A stretch of DNA of 31,944 nt from JAWWPG01 sp037719575 (GTDB lineage: Bacteria; Actinomycetota; Actinomycetes; Propionibacteriales; Nocardioidaceae), in NCBI GenBank assembly GCA_037719575.1, contig JBBJMF010000026.1, positions 1 through 31,944 on the forward strand. The letters are read 5' to 3'. Positions 23,601 to 30,271 of this stretch are shown here, one piece after another. The translations under genes were made by a program, and so were the position numbers. The first letter of the stretch is position 1. Every line of letters starts with the position of its first letter. The notes under the pieces are model-generated. The model saw nothing but the letters and a program-made list of their open reading frames with translations, was not told where the DNA came from and ran no database searches.

Positions 23601-24547
23601 GCGTCGTCCCCTTCGGCCGCCCGGATGTCGTCGCTGCCGGAGAGCAGCAGGTAGAGCACGGCCATCCGGACAGCGACGCCGTTGGTCACCTGCTCGACGA
23701 TCACGGAGCGGGTGGAGTCGGCGACGTTCGCGGAGATCTCCATCCCGCGGTTCATCGGGCCGGGGTGCATGACGATCGCGTGGTCTGCGAGCCGGGCGAA
23801 CCGTCGGTCGTCGAGGCCGTAGCGCCTGCTGTACTCGCGGGCACTCGGGAAGAACGACGCGTTCATCCGCTCGTGCTGGACCCGCAGCATCATCACCGCG
23901 TCACTCTTGTCGAGCGCGCTGTCGAGGTCGTACGACGTCTGCACGGGCCAGGCGTCGACCCCGACCGGCAGCAGCGTCGGCGGCGCGACCAGGGTTACCT
24001 CGGCGCCGAGGATGCTGAGCAGCAAGGCGTTCGAGCGCGCGACCCGGCTGTGCAGGACGTCACCGACGATCGTGATCCGGCGACCGTCGAGGTCACCGAG
24101 ATGGCGGCGCATGGTGAACGCGTCGAGCAGCGCCTGGGTCGGGTGCTCGTGCGTGCCGTCGCCGGCGTTGACGACGCTGGAGCGGACCCAGCCGCTGTTG
24201 GCGAGCCGGTGGGGTGCCCCCGAGGCACCGTGGCGGATGACGACAGCGTCGGCTCCCATGGCCTCGAGGGTCAGCGCGGTGTCCTTGAGGCTCTCTCCCT
24301 TGGAGAGGCTCGAGCCCTTGGCCGAGAAGTTGATGACGTCGGCCGAGAGACGCTTGGCGGCCGCCTCGAACGAGATGCGGGTGCGTGTCGAGTCCTCGAA
24401 GAACAGGTTGACGACCGTCCGACCCCGCAGCGTGGGCAGCTTCTTGATCGGGCGGTCGGCGAGCGACCTGAGCTCGGTGGCGGTGTCCAGGATGAGCAGG
24501 GCGTCGTCGCGGGTCAGGTCGGCCGCGGAGAGCAGGTGCTGCTTCAT
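23597..24547 (-). CDS. pyrB: Aspartate carbamoyltransferase catalytic subunit
   Basis: Transfers carbamoyl phosphate to aspartate. At 316 aa the carbamoyl-phosphate motif is FEDSTRTR (50-57), followed by SSLSKGESLKDT with the mobile Ser-Lys loop, and HPTQALLD near residue 135. No pyrI regulatory subunit is nearby, so control is probably through PyrR at the RNA level. The ATG overlaps the pyrR stop by 4 nt. Confidence 0.97.
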   Translation of the reverse strand: MKQHLLSAADLTRDDALLILDTATELRSLADRPIKKLPTLRGRTVVNLFFEDSTRTRISFEAAAKRLSADVINFSAKGSSLSKGESLKDTALTLEAMGADAVVIRHGASGAPHRLANSGWVRSSVVNAGDGTHEHPTQALLDAFTMRRHLGDLDGRRITIVGDVLHSRVARSNALLLSILGAEVTLVAPPTLLPVGVDAWPVQTSYDLDSALDKSDAVMMLRVQHERMNASFFPSAREYSRRYGLDDRRFARLADHAIVMHPGPMNRGMEISANVADSTRSVIVEQVTNGVAVRMAVLYLLLSGSDDIRAAEGDDA

Positions 24548-25125
24548 GGTGTCGTCCCATCGGGAGCGCTGATCCTGACGGTGTCGCGGTCGTCGTACTC
24601 CCGCAACGTCACCTCGACGGTCTCCGACAGGCTGGTGGGGAGGTTCTTGCCCACGAAGTCCGCGCGGATGGGAAGCTCGCGGTGCCCTCGGTCGACGAGG
24701 ACGGCGAGCTGGACCGCCCGCGGCCGGCCCAGGTCGTTGAGAGCATCGAGCGCCGCCCGGACCGTCCGGCCTGAGAACAGCACGTCGTCGACGAGCACGA
24801 CGACGGCGTCCTCGATGCTGTCACCGGGAATCGTGGTCTGCTCGAGGGTCCGGGTCGGCTTGCGGCGCAGGTCGTCACGGTACATCGTGATGTCGAGCGC
24901 GCCGTGGGGGATGTCGACGCCTTCGACCGCGGTCATCGCGGATGCGATCCTGGCGGCAAGCGGAACGCCGCGCCGGGGGATGCCGAGCAGGACGATGTCT
25001 GCCGGGCCCTTGTTCCGTTCGAGGATCTCGTGTGCGATGCGGGTGAGTGCGCGGGCGATGTCGGTGCCATCGAGCACCACGCGAGAGGTGTCGGTGTCGA
25101 GTCCGCTGCGAGACGCAGGCGTCAT
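24544..25125 (-). CDS. pyrR: PyrR, pyrimidine operon RNA-binding regulator / uracil phosphoribosyltransferase
   Basis: A UMP-sensing RNA-binding repressor with uracil phosphoribosyltransferase ancestry. At 193 aa the PRPP-binding motif is VVVLVDDVLFSGRT (about 109-121), with ITMYRDDLRRKP and IPRRGVPLA typical of the family. The start ATG at 25125 has a strong SD (AAGGAGG, 25140-25134) that is itself part of the PyrR-binding hairpin. As first gene it would autoregulate the whole operon, as shown for mycobacterial PyrR. Confidence 0.96.
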   Translation of the reverse strand: MTPASRSGLDTDTSRVVLDGTDIARALTRIAHEILERNKGPADIVLLGIPRRGVPLAARIASAMTAVEGVDIPHGALDITMYRDDLRRKPTRTLEQTTIPGDSIEDAVVVLVDDVLFSGRTVRAALDALNDLGRPRAVQLAVLVDRGHRELPIRADFVGKNLPTSLSETVEVTLREYDDRDTVRISAPDGTTP

Positions 25126-25133
25126 GACGGTGA

Positions 25134-25168
25134 CCTCCTTCTCCGCCTCACGGGACGGCCGTTAAAGG
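25134..25168 (-). promoter_or_regulatory. PyrR-binding hairpin masking the pyrR ribosome-binding site
   Basis: The pyrR leader, on the minus strand, runs CCTTTAACGG, CCG, TCCCGTGAGG, CGG, AGAAGGAGG. This follows the PyrR binding-loop consensus of Bacillus (CCUUUAA, CAG, UCCAGAGAGG, CUG, AGAAGG). An upper CCG/CGG stem closes the conserved loop and a lower CCTT/AAGG stem takes in the SD. UMP-bound PyrR stabilising this fold would block ribosome access. The mode is translational, as reported for mycobacteria; no terminator is seen in the leader. Confidence 0.85.
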
Positions 25169-25184
25169 ATGTCGATCGCCGGCA

Positions 25185-25190
25185 ACGCTA
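25185..25190 (-). promoter_or_regulatory. Candidate -10 box of the pyr operon
   Basis: TAGCGT on the minus strand would place the start site near 25178, about 10 nt upstream of the PyrR-binding hairpin and 53 nt upstream of the pyrR ATG. No clear -35 hexamer is visible. The position relative to the hairpin is the main support. Confidence 0.42.
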
Positions 25191-25222
25191 CAGCAGGTTG
25201 CCCGAGACGCGCCCGCCGCCTC

Positions 25223-25240
25223 GCCGCCTGCGAGGGCGGC
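25223..25240 (-). terminator. GC-rich hairpin downstream of the small membrane-protein gene
   Basis: GCCGCC and GGCGGC form a 6-bp perfect stem with a 6-nt loop, 34 nt after the stop of the gene at 25274 and upstream of the pyr promoter. It has no T-tract, so termination is plausible but unproven. Confidence 0.35.
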
Positions 25241-25273
25241 GCGCGCCGGAAGCCATTGGGCGGCGGCGGCCGC

Positions 25274-25513
25274 TTAGGACAGCTGCCACCAGCTGAGCGC
25301 CACGACGACAAGGACGACGAGACCTATGACAGACAGGACGCTGACCCAGCTCTGACGCCAGGCCGGGACCTGTTCGTTGCGCTGCGCGAACTGCGCGGGC
25401 TGTCCGTAGCGAGGTTGTCCAAGCCCTGGCACGAAGGGCGGCGCAAAGGGTGGTCTCTCGCCGTAGTGGGGGGCGTTGGGGTCGATCGGTTGGGTAGGTC
25501 TCTCGTCCGGCAT
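25274..25513 (-). CDS. Small proline-rich single-pass membrane protein
   Basis: Function not recognised. At 79 aa, a hydrophilic N-terminus rich in Pro, Gly, Gln and Tyr is followed by one hydrophobic segment (about 56-75, SVLSVIGLVVLVVVALSWW) and almost no tail. Residues 11-39 align without gaps to the next gene upstream (25557-26093): DPNAPxYGERPP, PPFV and GQPRYGQP are shared, 23 of 29 positions. The ATG at 25513 has GAGG upstream. The longer open frame would enter the upstream gene. It is probably co-transcribed with that paralogue, with a 43-nt gap. Confidence 0.75.
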   Translation of the reverse strand: MPDERPTQPIDPNAPHYGERPPFAPPFVPGLGQPRYGQPAQFAQRNEQVPAWRQSWVSVLSVIGLVVLVVVALSWWQLS

Positions 25514-25556
25514 GGGCACCTCGGCGATCTCTGGTCGGTTAGGGATCTTGATCGGG

Positions 25557-26093
25557 CTACGGCGTCGGAGGGTCCAAGGCAACACCGCACTGCTCACGAG
25601 CGTCGGCGCTGATGCGCTGGAACGCCGCCGCGGCCTCGCTCGCAACAGAGGGCGAGATCGGTCCACCGGCGTCGCTGAGCTGGCGGTAATTGAAGACCTG
25701 GATCCAGGCGCCCTTGATCGTGTTCGGAGCTTCGCCGGCAAGCTTGCCGAGCAGGCTGTGGTGTCCGGGACCCACCGGCGGCGCGGCCATCAGAGCTGCC
25801 ACATTTGCCCCGGGTTTGAGGTCGGTGCAGTACGCCGCGCGGTTGCCGCCGTCTCGACCTACGAAGTACCACGCGACACTCACCACGATGAGAACCACGA
25901 TCATTGTCACACCGAGCACCCCGCGCCATGTGGAGCGCCGAAACGGATAGTCGCTGTGCTGGGATGGGAAAACACCAGGTTGTCCATAGCGAGGTTGCCC
26001 AACCGCCGCAACGAATGGCGGTGGGTAGGGGGGCCGTTCGCCATACTTGGGGGCGTTGGGATCGACCGTAGAGCCGGGTCGGGTATCAGGCAT
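25557..26093 (-). CDS. Proline-rich membrane protein with small C-terminal extracytoplasmic domain
   Basis: Function not recognised. At 178 aa, the N-terminus (MPDTRPGSTVDPNAPKYGER) is proline-rich and shared with the 79-aa protein downstream. One hydrophobic segment spans about residues 57-78, preceded by FRRSTWR, which suggests an N-in, C-out orientation. The remaining 100 residues hold two Cys (89 and 169), possibly a disulphide, and a mixed helix-like domain. The ATG has a G-rich SD (GGGGGGAC) just upstream. Base composition looks lower in GC than the neighbouring operons. The downstream gene looks like a partial duplicate lacking the C-terminal domain. Confidence 0.8.
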   Translation of the reverse strand: MPDTRPGSTVDPNAPKYGERPPYPPPFVAAVGQPRYGQPGVFPSQHSDYPFRRSTWRGVLGVTMIVVLIVVSVAWYFVGRDGGNRAAYCTDLKPGANVAALMAAPPVGPGHHSLLGKLAGEAPNTIKGAWIQVFNYRQLSDAGGPISPSVASEAAAAFQRISADAREQCGVALDPPTP

Positions 26094-26427
26094 GACGTCC
26101 CCCCGCGGTCGTCATCGGACCCTCGGACACGTACATGACGCCTCCCTTGCCTTGCGGACGGCGGAGCGACCAGGTGAGTCCTACAGGCTCTCGCCTGCTT
26201 CCTCCAGTAAACACCCTCTGACGTGCTTAACCACGGTTTGTGGGACCCGAGTTCGGCTGAACCGAATGGCACGATCGAGTTCGACTGTCGCATCCCGACT
26301 ACACTCTCAACGCCACAACCCGTTATCCACAACGGCATTTGATGAGAGTGGCGGCGCTATAACCCAGTGCCTTCTTCCAGGGCGGTCGCCACTGCCGCGA
26401 ACTCTGCCAGGGCCGCCACATCCTGGC
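26094..26427. other. Intergenic stretch with palindromes, no convincing gene
   Basis: 334 bp between nusB and the paralogous membrane-protein pair, visibly richer in A/T than its surroundings. Short antisense frames cross it, but none has recognisable protein features. It contains a TTCGG-CTGAA-CCGAA hairpin (26252-26266) and the nested inverted repeat at 26303-26349. It presumably holds the end of the efp-nusB transcript and the promoter for the 26093 gene. Confidence 0.7.
26303..26349. repeat. Nested inverted repeats around a DnaA-box word
   Basis: Outer arms ACTCTCA (26303-26309) and TGAGAGT (26343-26349) enclose inner arms CCGTT (26320-26324) and AACGG (26331-26335). The inner hairpin contains TTATCCACA (26323-26331), identical to the consensus DnaA box. 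A second overlapping pair, CGCCAC (26311-26316) and GTGGCG (26348-26353), is also present. It could be an RNA terminator for nusB or a protein-binding site. Confidence 0.65.
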
Positions 26428-26847
26428 TCAGTTGTGCGGACCCTCTTGCGCAGCAACGACCTCCGCGATACGAGCCAGCAGCCCGTTGACGAATGCGGGC
26501 GACTCGTCGGTCGAGAGGGTCTTGACCAGCGACACCGCCTCGCTGATCGCGACGGCGGCCGGCACCTCGTCGACGTACTTCAGCTCGAAGACACCCAGCC
26601 GCAGCACCGTGCGGTCGACGGCAGGCATCCGTTCGAGCGACCATCCTGTCGAGTACCTCGAGATCAGCTCGTCGATCTCCTCCCGATGGGCGATGAGGCC
26701 CTGGACGAGCGTGACGGTGTAGGGGTTGAGCGGTGGGTGGGCGGCCGCCTGCCTGTCCTTGAGCGTCTCGCCGACGCCGAGGCCGCGTAGCTCGGACTCG
26801 AAGACCACGTCGAGCGCGCGCTTGCGGGCCTTGGTGCGCGCGCCCAT
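26428..26847 (-). CDS. nusB: Transcription antitermination factor NusB
   Basis: Binds boxA RNA with NusE/S10 in rRNA antitermination. At 139 aa it is all-helical: MGARTKARKRALDVVFESEL at the N-terminus (Arg-rich RNA-binding start), VQGLIAHREEIDELI, ERMPAVDRTVLRLGVFEL and VAISEAVSLVKTL, NGLLARIA at the end. The start was set at MGARTKAR because the longer frame overlaps efp. It lies 13 nt after efp, the common actinobacterial efp-nusB order. Confidence 0.96.
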   Translation of the reverse strand: MGARTKARKRALDVVFESELRGLGVGETLKDRQAAAHPPLNPYTVTLVQGLIAHREEIDELISRYSTGWSLERMPAVDRTVLRLGVFELKYVDEVPAAVAISEAVSLVKTLSTDESPAFVNGLLARIAEVVAAQEGPHN

Positions 26848-26860
26848 CGGTGCGCGCTGG

Positions 26861-27424
26861 TCAGCCGGAGACACGGCCGAGATAACTGCCATCTCGGGTG
26901 TCGACCTTGACCTTCTCACCGGTCGTGATGAACAGCGGGACGGCGATCTCGTAGCCGGTCTCGAGCCGCGCGGGCTTGGTGCCGCCCGTCGACCGGTCGC
27001 CCTGCAGGCCGGGCTCGGTGTAATCGATGGTCAGCTCGACCGATGCGGGCAGCTCGATGTAGAGCGGCAGGCCCTCGTGGACCGCGACCGTCGCAGCCTG
27101 GTTCTCAAGCATGAAGCTCGCGGCCTCCCCCACGGTCTCGGGACCGACGTTGAGCTGCTCGTAGGTCCGGGTGTCCATGAAGACGTACGACGAGCCGTCG
27201 TTGTAGAGATACGTCATCGCCCGCTTGTCGACGTTGGCGGTGTCCACCTTGACATCGGAGTTGAACGTCTTGTCGACGACCTTGCCCGACAGCACGTTCT
27301 TCAGCTTGGTGCGTACGATGGCGCCGCCCTTGCCGGGCTTGTGGTGCTGGAACCACACCACGGCCCAGAGCTGGCCGTCGAGGTTGAGCACCATGCCGTT
27401 CTTCAGGTCGTTCGTCGTTGCCAT
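26861..27424 (-). CDS. efp: Translation elongation factor P
   Basis: Relieves ribosome stalling at polyproline stretches. At 187 aa it has three beta-barrel domains. The KOW-like N-terminal domain has MATTNDLKNGMVLNLDGQLW and the tip loop HHKPGKGGA with Lys32 at the functional position. Domain III ends with TGEKVKVDTRDGSYLGRV. No modification enzyme (EpmA, EarP) is visible here. The start was set at MATTNDLKNG; the open frame continues upstream without homology. Several proteins in this window are proline-rich and might depend on it (inference). Confidence 0.97.
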   Translation of the reverse strand: MATTNDLKNGMVLNLDGQLWAVVWFQHHKPGKGGAIVRTKLKNVLSGKVVDKTFNSDVKVDTANVDKRAMTYLYNDGSSYVFMDTRTYEQLNVGPETVGEAASFMLENQAATVAVHEGLPLYIELPASVELTIDYTEPGLQGDRSTGGTKPARLETGYEIAVPLFITTGEKVKVDTRDGSYLGRVSG

Positions 27425-27456
27425 GCGGATACGTCGTCGCTTTCCTACAGAGGGTG

Positions 27457-27486
27457 AGCCTAGTCGCGGCCACGGCATCGGGTCAT
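27457..27486 (-). promoter_or_regulatory. Promoter of efp-nusB
   Basis: On the minus strand, ATGACC (-35, 27486-27481) and TAGGCT (-10, 27462-27457) are 18 nt apart, giving a start near 27450 and a leader of about 26 nt. A second -10-like TACACT lies further upstream at 27509-27504. Confidence 0.5.
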
Positions 27487-27554
27487 CGGCACGACCGGAC
27501 GGCCAGTGTATCCAATCGACGGCCCCGATCCTCCCGCCGGCGTATCCTCGCGGC

Positions 27555-28187
27555 ATGGGCTGGGTCATCCTCGTGGTCGTGGTGCTCGCACTGGTGAGCA
27601 GCCTGGGGAACCGGTCGAAGCGACGGCGACGGATGCCGATGACCCCGTTCCCTCCCCAGATGATGCCGGGGCAGGCGACGACTCCACCCATGCCGCCAGC
27701 GCCCTTCCCCCTGGTCGCGCCGGTCCCCCAGGTCGGGCCGGTCCCCCAGGTCGTGCCGGCTTACGAGCCTGATGACGCGACCTACCTCCCCAGTGACCGG
27801 CCCATCTCCGCACCGATGCCGCCTGTCCCGTCCCGGCCGAGGGTAGACACCCAGCCGTCGCGACCGGCCCGCTACCAGGGCAGCACGGCGCTGGCCGGCT
27901 CCGCACTGAACACCAGCCTCGCGACGCCCTACCAGCCGTCGTCGCTGCTGACGTCGCTGTCGTCGTCGCTGTCCTCCTCGGCGACGGACACCCCGCCAAA
28001 GCTTGCCCCGTCGTCGGTCTTCGGTCAGGTCTCGGCGATCGCGCTGCCCGATGGCATCGCAACCCAGGTGAGGTTCCACCTCCGCAACGGCCATGAGGTG
28101 GAGGCGGTGCGCCTGGTGTGCCACCAGCTCGACGTGGGGCTGCTCGAAGCCACCAAGACCGTCCGGTCCTACGGCGACGGCTCCTGA
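27555..28187 (+). CDS. Membrane-anchored protein with ribosomal L7/L12 C-terminal-like domain
   Basis: At 210 aa, an N-terminal hydrophobic anchor (MGWVILVVVVLALVSSLG) is followed by a basic stop-transfer (RSKRRRR), about 130 residues of Pro/Ser-rich low complexity with a PQVGPVPQVVP repeat and a poly-Ser tract. A C-terminal module (about 160-207) has VRFHLRNGHEVEAVRLVCHQ and DVGLLEATKTVRSYG. That module resembles the L7/L12 C-terminal fold, in which a helix-turn-helix (EAIKxxRExTGLGLKEAK) binds translation factors. Function is unknown. No SD is seen; a TATCCT box ends 6 nt before the ATG, so the transcript may be leaderless. Its last 19 nt overlap aroQ, which converges. Confidence 0.8.
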   Translation: MGWVILVVVVLALVSSLGNRSKRRRRMPMTPFPPQMMPGQATTPPMPPAPFPLVAPVPQVGPVPQVVPAYEPDDATYLPSDRPISAPMPPVPSRPRVDTQPSRPARYQGSTALAGSALNTSLATPYQPSSLLTSLSSSLSSSATDTPPKLAPSSVFGQVSAIALPDGIATQVRFHLRNGHEVEAVRLVCHQLDVGLLEATKTVRSYGDGS

Positions 28188-28618
28188 TCCCGGAGCAGCT
28201 CGGCCAGTGCCTCCAGGGCAAGGCGGTAGGAGTCGACGCCGAAGCCCGCCACCGTCCCGGTGGCAACCGCGGCGACCACGCTCGTGTGCCGGAAGCGCTC
28301 CCGCCGCGCGGGGTTCGTCAGGTGCACCTCGACGAGGGGAGCGGGCAGCTGGGCACATGCGTCGCGCAGCGCGTAGGAGTAGTGGGTGAACGCCGCCGGG
28401 TTGAGCACGACGGGGACCTGCTCGTCGGCGGCGGCGTGCAGCCAGCCGACCAGCTCGGACTCGTCGTCGGTCTGGCGCACCTCGACCGTCATTCCGTGCT
28501 CGGCCCCCCACTCCGTGCACAGCCGGACCAGGTCGTCGTACGACGTCGAGCCGTAGACCTCCGGCTCGCGCGCACCGAGCCGACCGAGATTCGGACCGTT
28601 CATCACCCAGACGCGCAC
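28169..28618 (-). CDS. aroQ: 3-dehydroquinate dehydratase, type II
   Basis: Dehydrates 3-dehydroquinate in the shikimate pathway. At 149 aa (dodecameric family) it has NGPNLGRLGAREPEVYG with catalytic Arg17 and Tyr22, NPAAFTHYSYALRDA with His79, and VEVHLTNPARRERFRHTS. The start GTG (MRVWVMNGPN) has no SD, but TAGGGT ends 7 nt upstream, which could make a leaderless transcript. It lies 37 nt after aroB. The frame is open further upstream but overlaps aroB. Confidence 0.94.
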   Translation of the reverse strand: MRVWVMNGPNLGRLGAREPEVYGSTSYDDLVRLCTEWGAEHGMTVEVRQTDDESELVGWLHAAADEQVPVVLNPAAFTHYSYALRDACAQLPAPLVEVHLTNPARRERFRHTSVVAAVATGTVAGFGVDSYRLALEALAELLRDQEPSP

Positions 28619-28655
28619 GGGGCAAACCCTAACCGACCGGCGGCACGGCGAGCGC

Positions 28656-29756
28656 TCAGCTCCCGATCGCCGCATAGGCAGCGGTGAGGACATCCTCGTC
28701 GGGTGCCTCGAGGATCACCGGCCGGCCGATGCCGTCGAGCACGACGAACCGGAGGTGGTCGCCGCGCGCCTTCTTGTCGACGCGCATCGCGTCGCGCAGC
28801 TCGTTCCAGCGCCCTTGTGGGTATGACGTGGGGAGTCCGAGCGGGTCGAGCAGCCGTCGGTGCAGGTCGACCTCCTCGTCGTCCAGCCACCCGACCAGGC
28901 GGGCGAGCTCGGCCGCATAGACCAGACCGATGGCGACGGCCGCACCGTGGCGGTAGGTGTAGCGCTCGACCCGCTCGACCGCGTGGCCGAGAGTGTGGCC
29001 GTAGTTGAGGGCCTCCCGCCCGACCTGAGACCCCGTCGACACCGCCTCCCGCAGGTCGGTCGAGACCACCCGCGCCTTGACCGCTATCGCGCGCTCAACG
29101 AGCTCGCGCAGCGTCGACGACGCCGGATCCAACGCCTCGCTAGGTCGGGATGCGACGAGGTCGAGGATCGCCCGGTCGGCGATGAGGCCGCACTTGACGA
29201 CCTCGCCCAGCCCGCTCGCCAGCTCGGCGCTCGGCAGCGACCCCAGACCGGTGAGGTCACAGACGACCCCGGCCGGCTCGTGGAAGCACCCGACCAGGTT
29301 CTTGCCCTCCGCGGTGTTGATTCCCGTCTTGCCCCCGATCGCGGCGTCCACCATCGCCAGCAGGGTCGTCGGCACCTGCACAACCCGCAGGCCGCGCAGG
29401 AACGTTGCCGCGACGAACCCCGCCAGGTCCGTGGTGGCCCCGCCTCCCACTCCGACGACGGCGTCCGAGCGGGTGAATCCTGCCTGGCCCAGAGCGGCCC
29501 AGCAGGTGGCGGCGACATCTGACGACTTCGACGCCTCCCCGTCCGGAACCTCGACCCAGTCCACGTGGTAGCCACAGTCCTGCAGCGTCTCGGAGATCTG
29601 CCGGGCCGGGCCGGCCGTCGCCGCGGGATGCAGCACAGCCACCCGACGTACGCCTGGTCCGAGCATCTCGGCCACCTCAGCGAGAACGTCGTGCCCGACG
29701 ACCACCTCGTACGGCGATTCCCCGGTGACGGCGATCCGGGTCGGGCCGGCGGTCAC
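28656..29756 (-). CDS. aroB: 3-dehydroquinate synthase
   Basis: Converts DAHP to 3-dehydroquinate; NAD- and metal-dependent. At 366 aa the motifs are PDGEASKS, VGVGGGATTDLAGFVAATF, PTTLLAMVDAAIGGKTGIN, GLGEVVKCG and the metal-site word LNYGHTLGHA. The GTG start overlaps the aroK stop by 4 nt (GTGA). It is the third gene of aroC-aroK-aroB-aroQ. Confidence 0.97.
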   Translation of the reverse strand: MTAGPTRIAVTGESPYEVVVGHDVLAEVAEMLGPGVRRVAVLHPAATAGPARQISETLQDCGYHVDWVEVPDGEASKSSDVAATCWAALGQAGFTRSDAVVGVGGGATTDLAGFVAATFLRGLRVVQVPTTLLAMVDAAIGGKTGINTAEGKNLVGCFHEPAGVVCDLTGLGSLPSAELASGLGEVVKCGLIADRAILDLVASRPSEALDPASSTLRELVERAIAVKARVVSTDLREAVSTGSQVGREALNYGHTLGHAVERVERYTYRHGAAVAIGLVYAAELARLVGWLDDEEVDLHRRLLDPLGLPTSYPQGRWNELRDAMRVDKKARGDHLRFVVLDGIGRPVILEAPDEDVLTAAYAAIGS

Positions 29757-30271
29757 GCCAGCAGCCTCTCGACCTCGTCGGCGACCTCGGCCACACTCAG
29801 CGCGTCGGTCGCCACCACTGCCGACGCAACCTGCGTGTAGAGCGGACGCCGAGCGTCGAGCAGGGTCTTCAGCTGCCCGCGCACGTTGCCGAGGAGCAGC
29901 GGACGGGTGAGGCCAAGCCCGACCCGGCCCGCAGACGCCGCGAGGCCCACGTCGAGGAACACGACACGCTGGCCGTCCAGCCGGGCCCGGGTGGCGTCGG
30001 ACAGGATCGCGCCTCCGCCGACGGCAAGCACCCCGTCATGCGTGGTCAGGGCGTCGGCCACCGCTGCCTCCTCCAACCCGCGGAACACCGCCTCGCCCTG
30101 GTCGACGAAGATGTCAGAGACCGTCGTCGCCTGCTCGGTCTCGATGACCTGGTCGGTGTCGACAAGTGTCACGCCCCATCGGCTCGCCAACAGAGCGCCG
30201 ACGCTGGTCTTGCCGGCACCCGGGGGTCCGACCAGCACGACGCGAGGCGATCGGGTCATCGGACTCGTCAT
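29753..30271 (-). CDS. aroK: Shikimate kinase
   Basis: Phosphorylates shikimate at the 3-hydroxyl. At 172 aa it has Walker A GPPGAGKTS (15-23), the shikimate-binding Asp in VDTD, FRGLEEAA (Arg64), GGGA (84-87) and the LTRPLL adenine-loop region. The ATG overlaps the aroC stop by 4 nt; an ATG four codons later (MTRSPRVV) is the other option. Confidence 0.96.
   Translation of the reverse strand: MTSPMTRSPRVVLVGPPGAGKTSVGALLASRWGVTLVDTDQVIETEQATTVSDIFVDQGEAVFRGLEEAAVADALTTHDGVLAVGGGAILSDATRARLDGQRVVFLDVGLAASAGRVGLGLTRPLLLGNVRGQLKTLLDARRPLYTQVASAVVATDALSVAEVADEVERLLA

Noticed and set aside
26323..26331. A replication origin at the DnaA-box word
   Set aside because: It is a single box with no cluster, no dnaA/dnaN neighbours and no AT-rich unwinding region.
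25907..26338. A small minus-strand gene across the intergenic patch
   Set aside because: It overlaps the start of the 178-aa protein in another frame, has no SD and shows no protein-like pattern.
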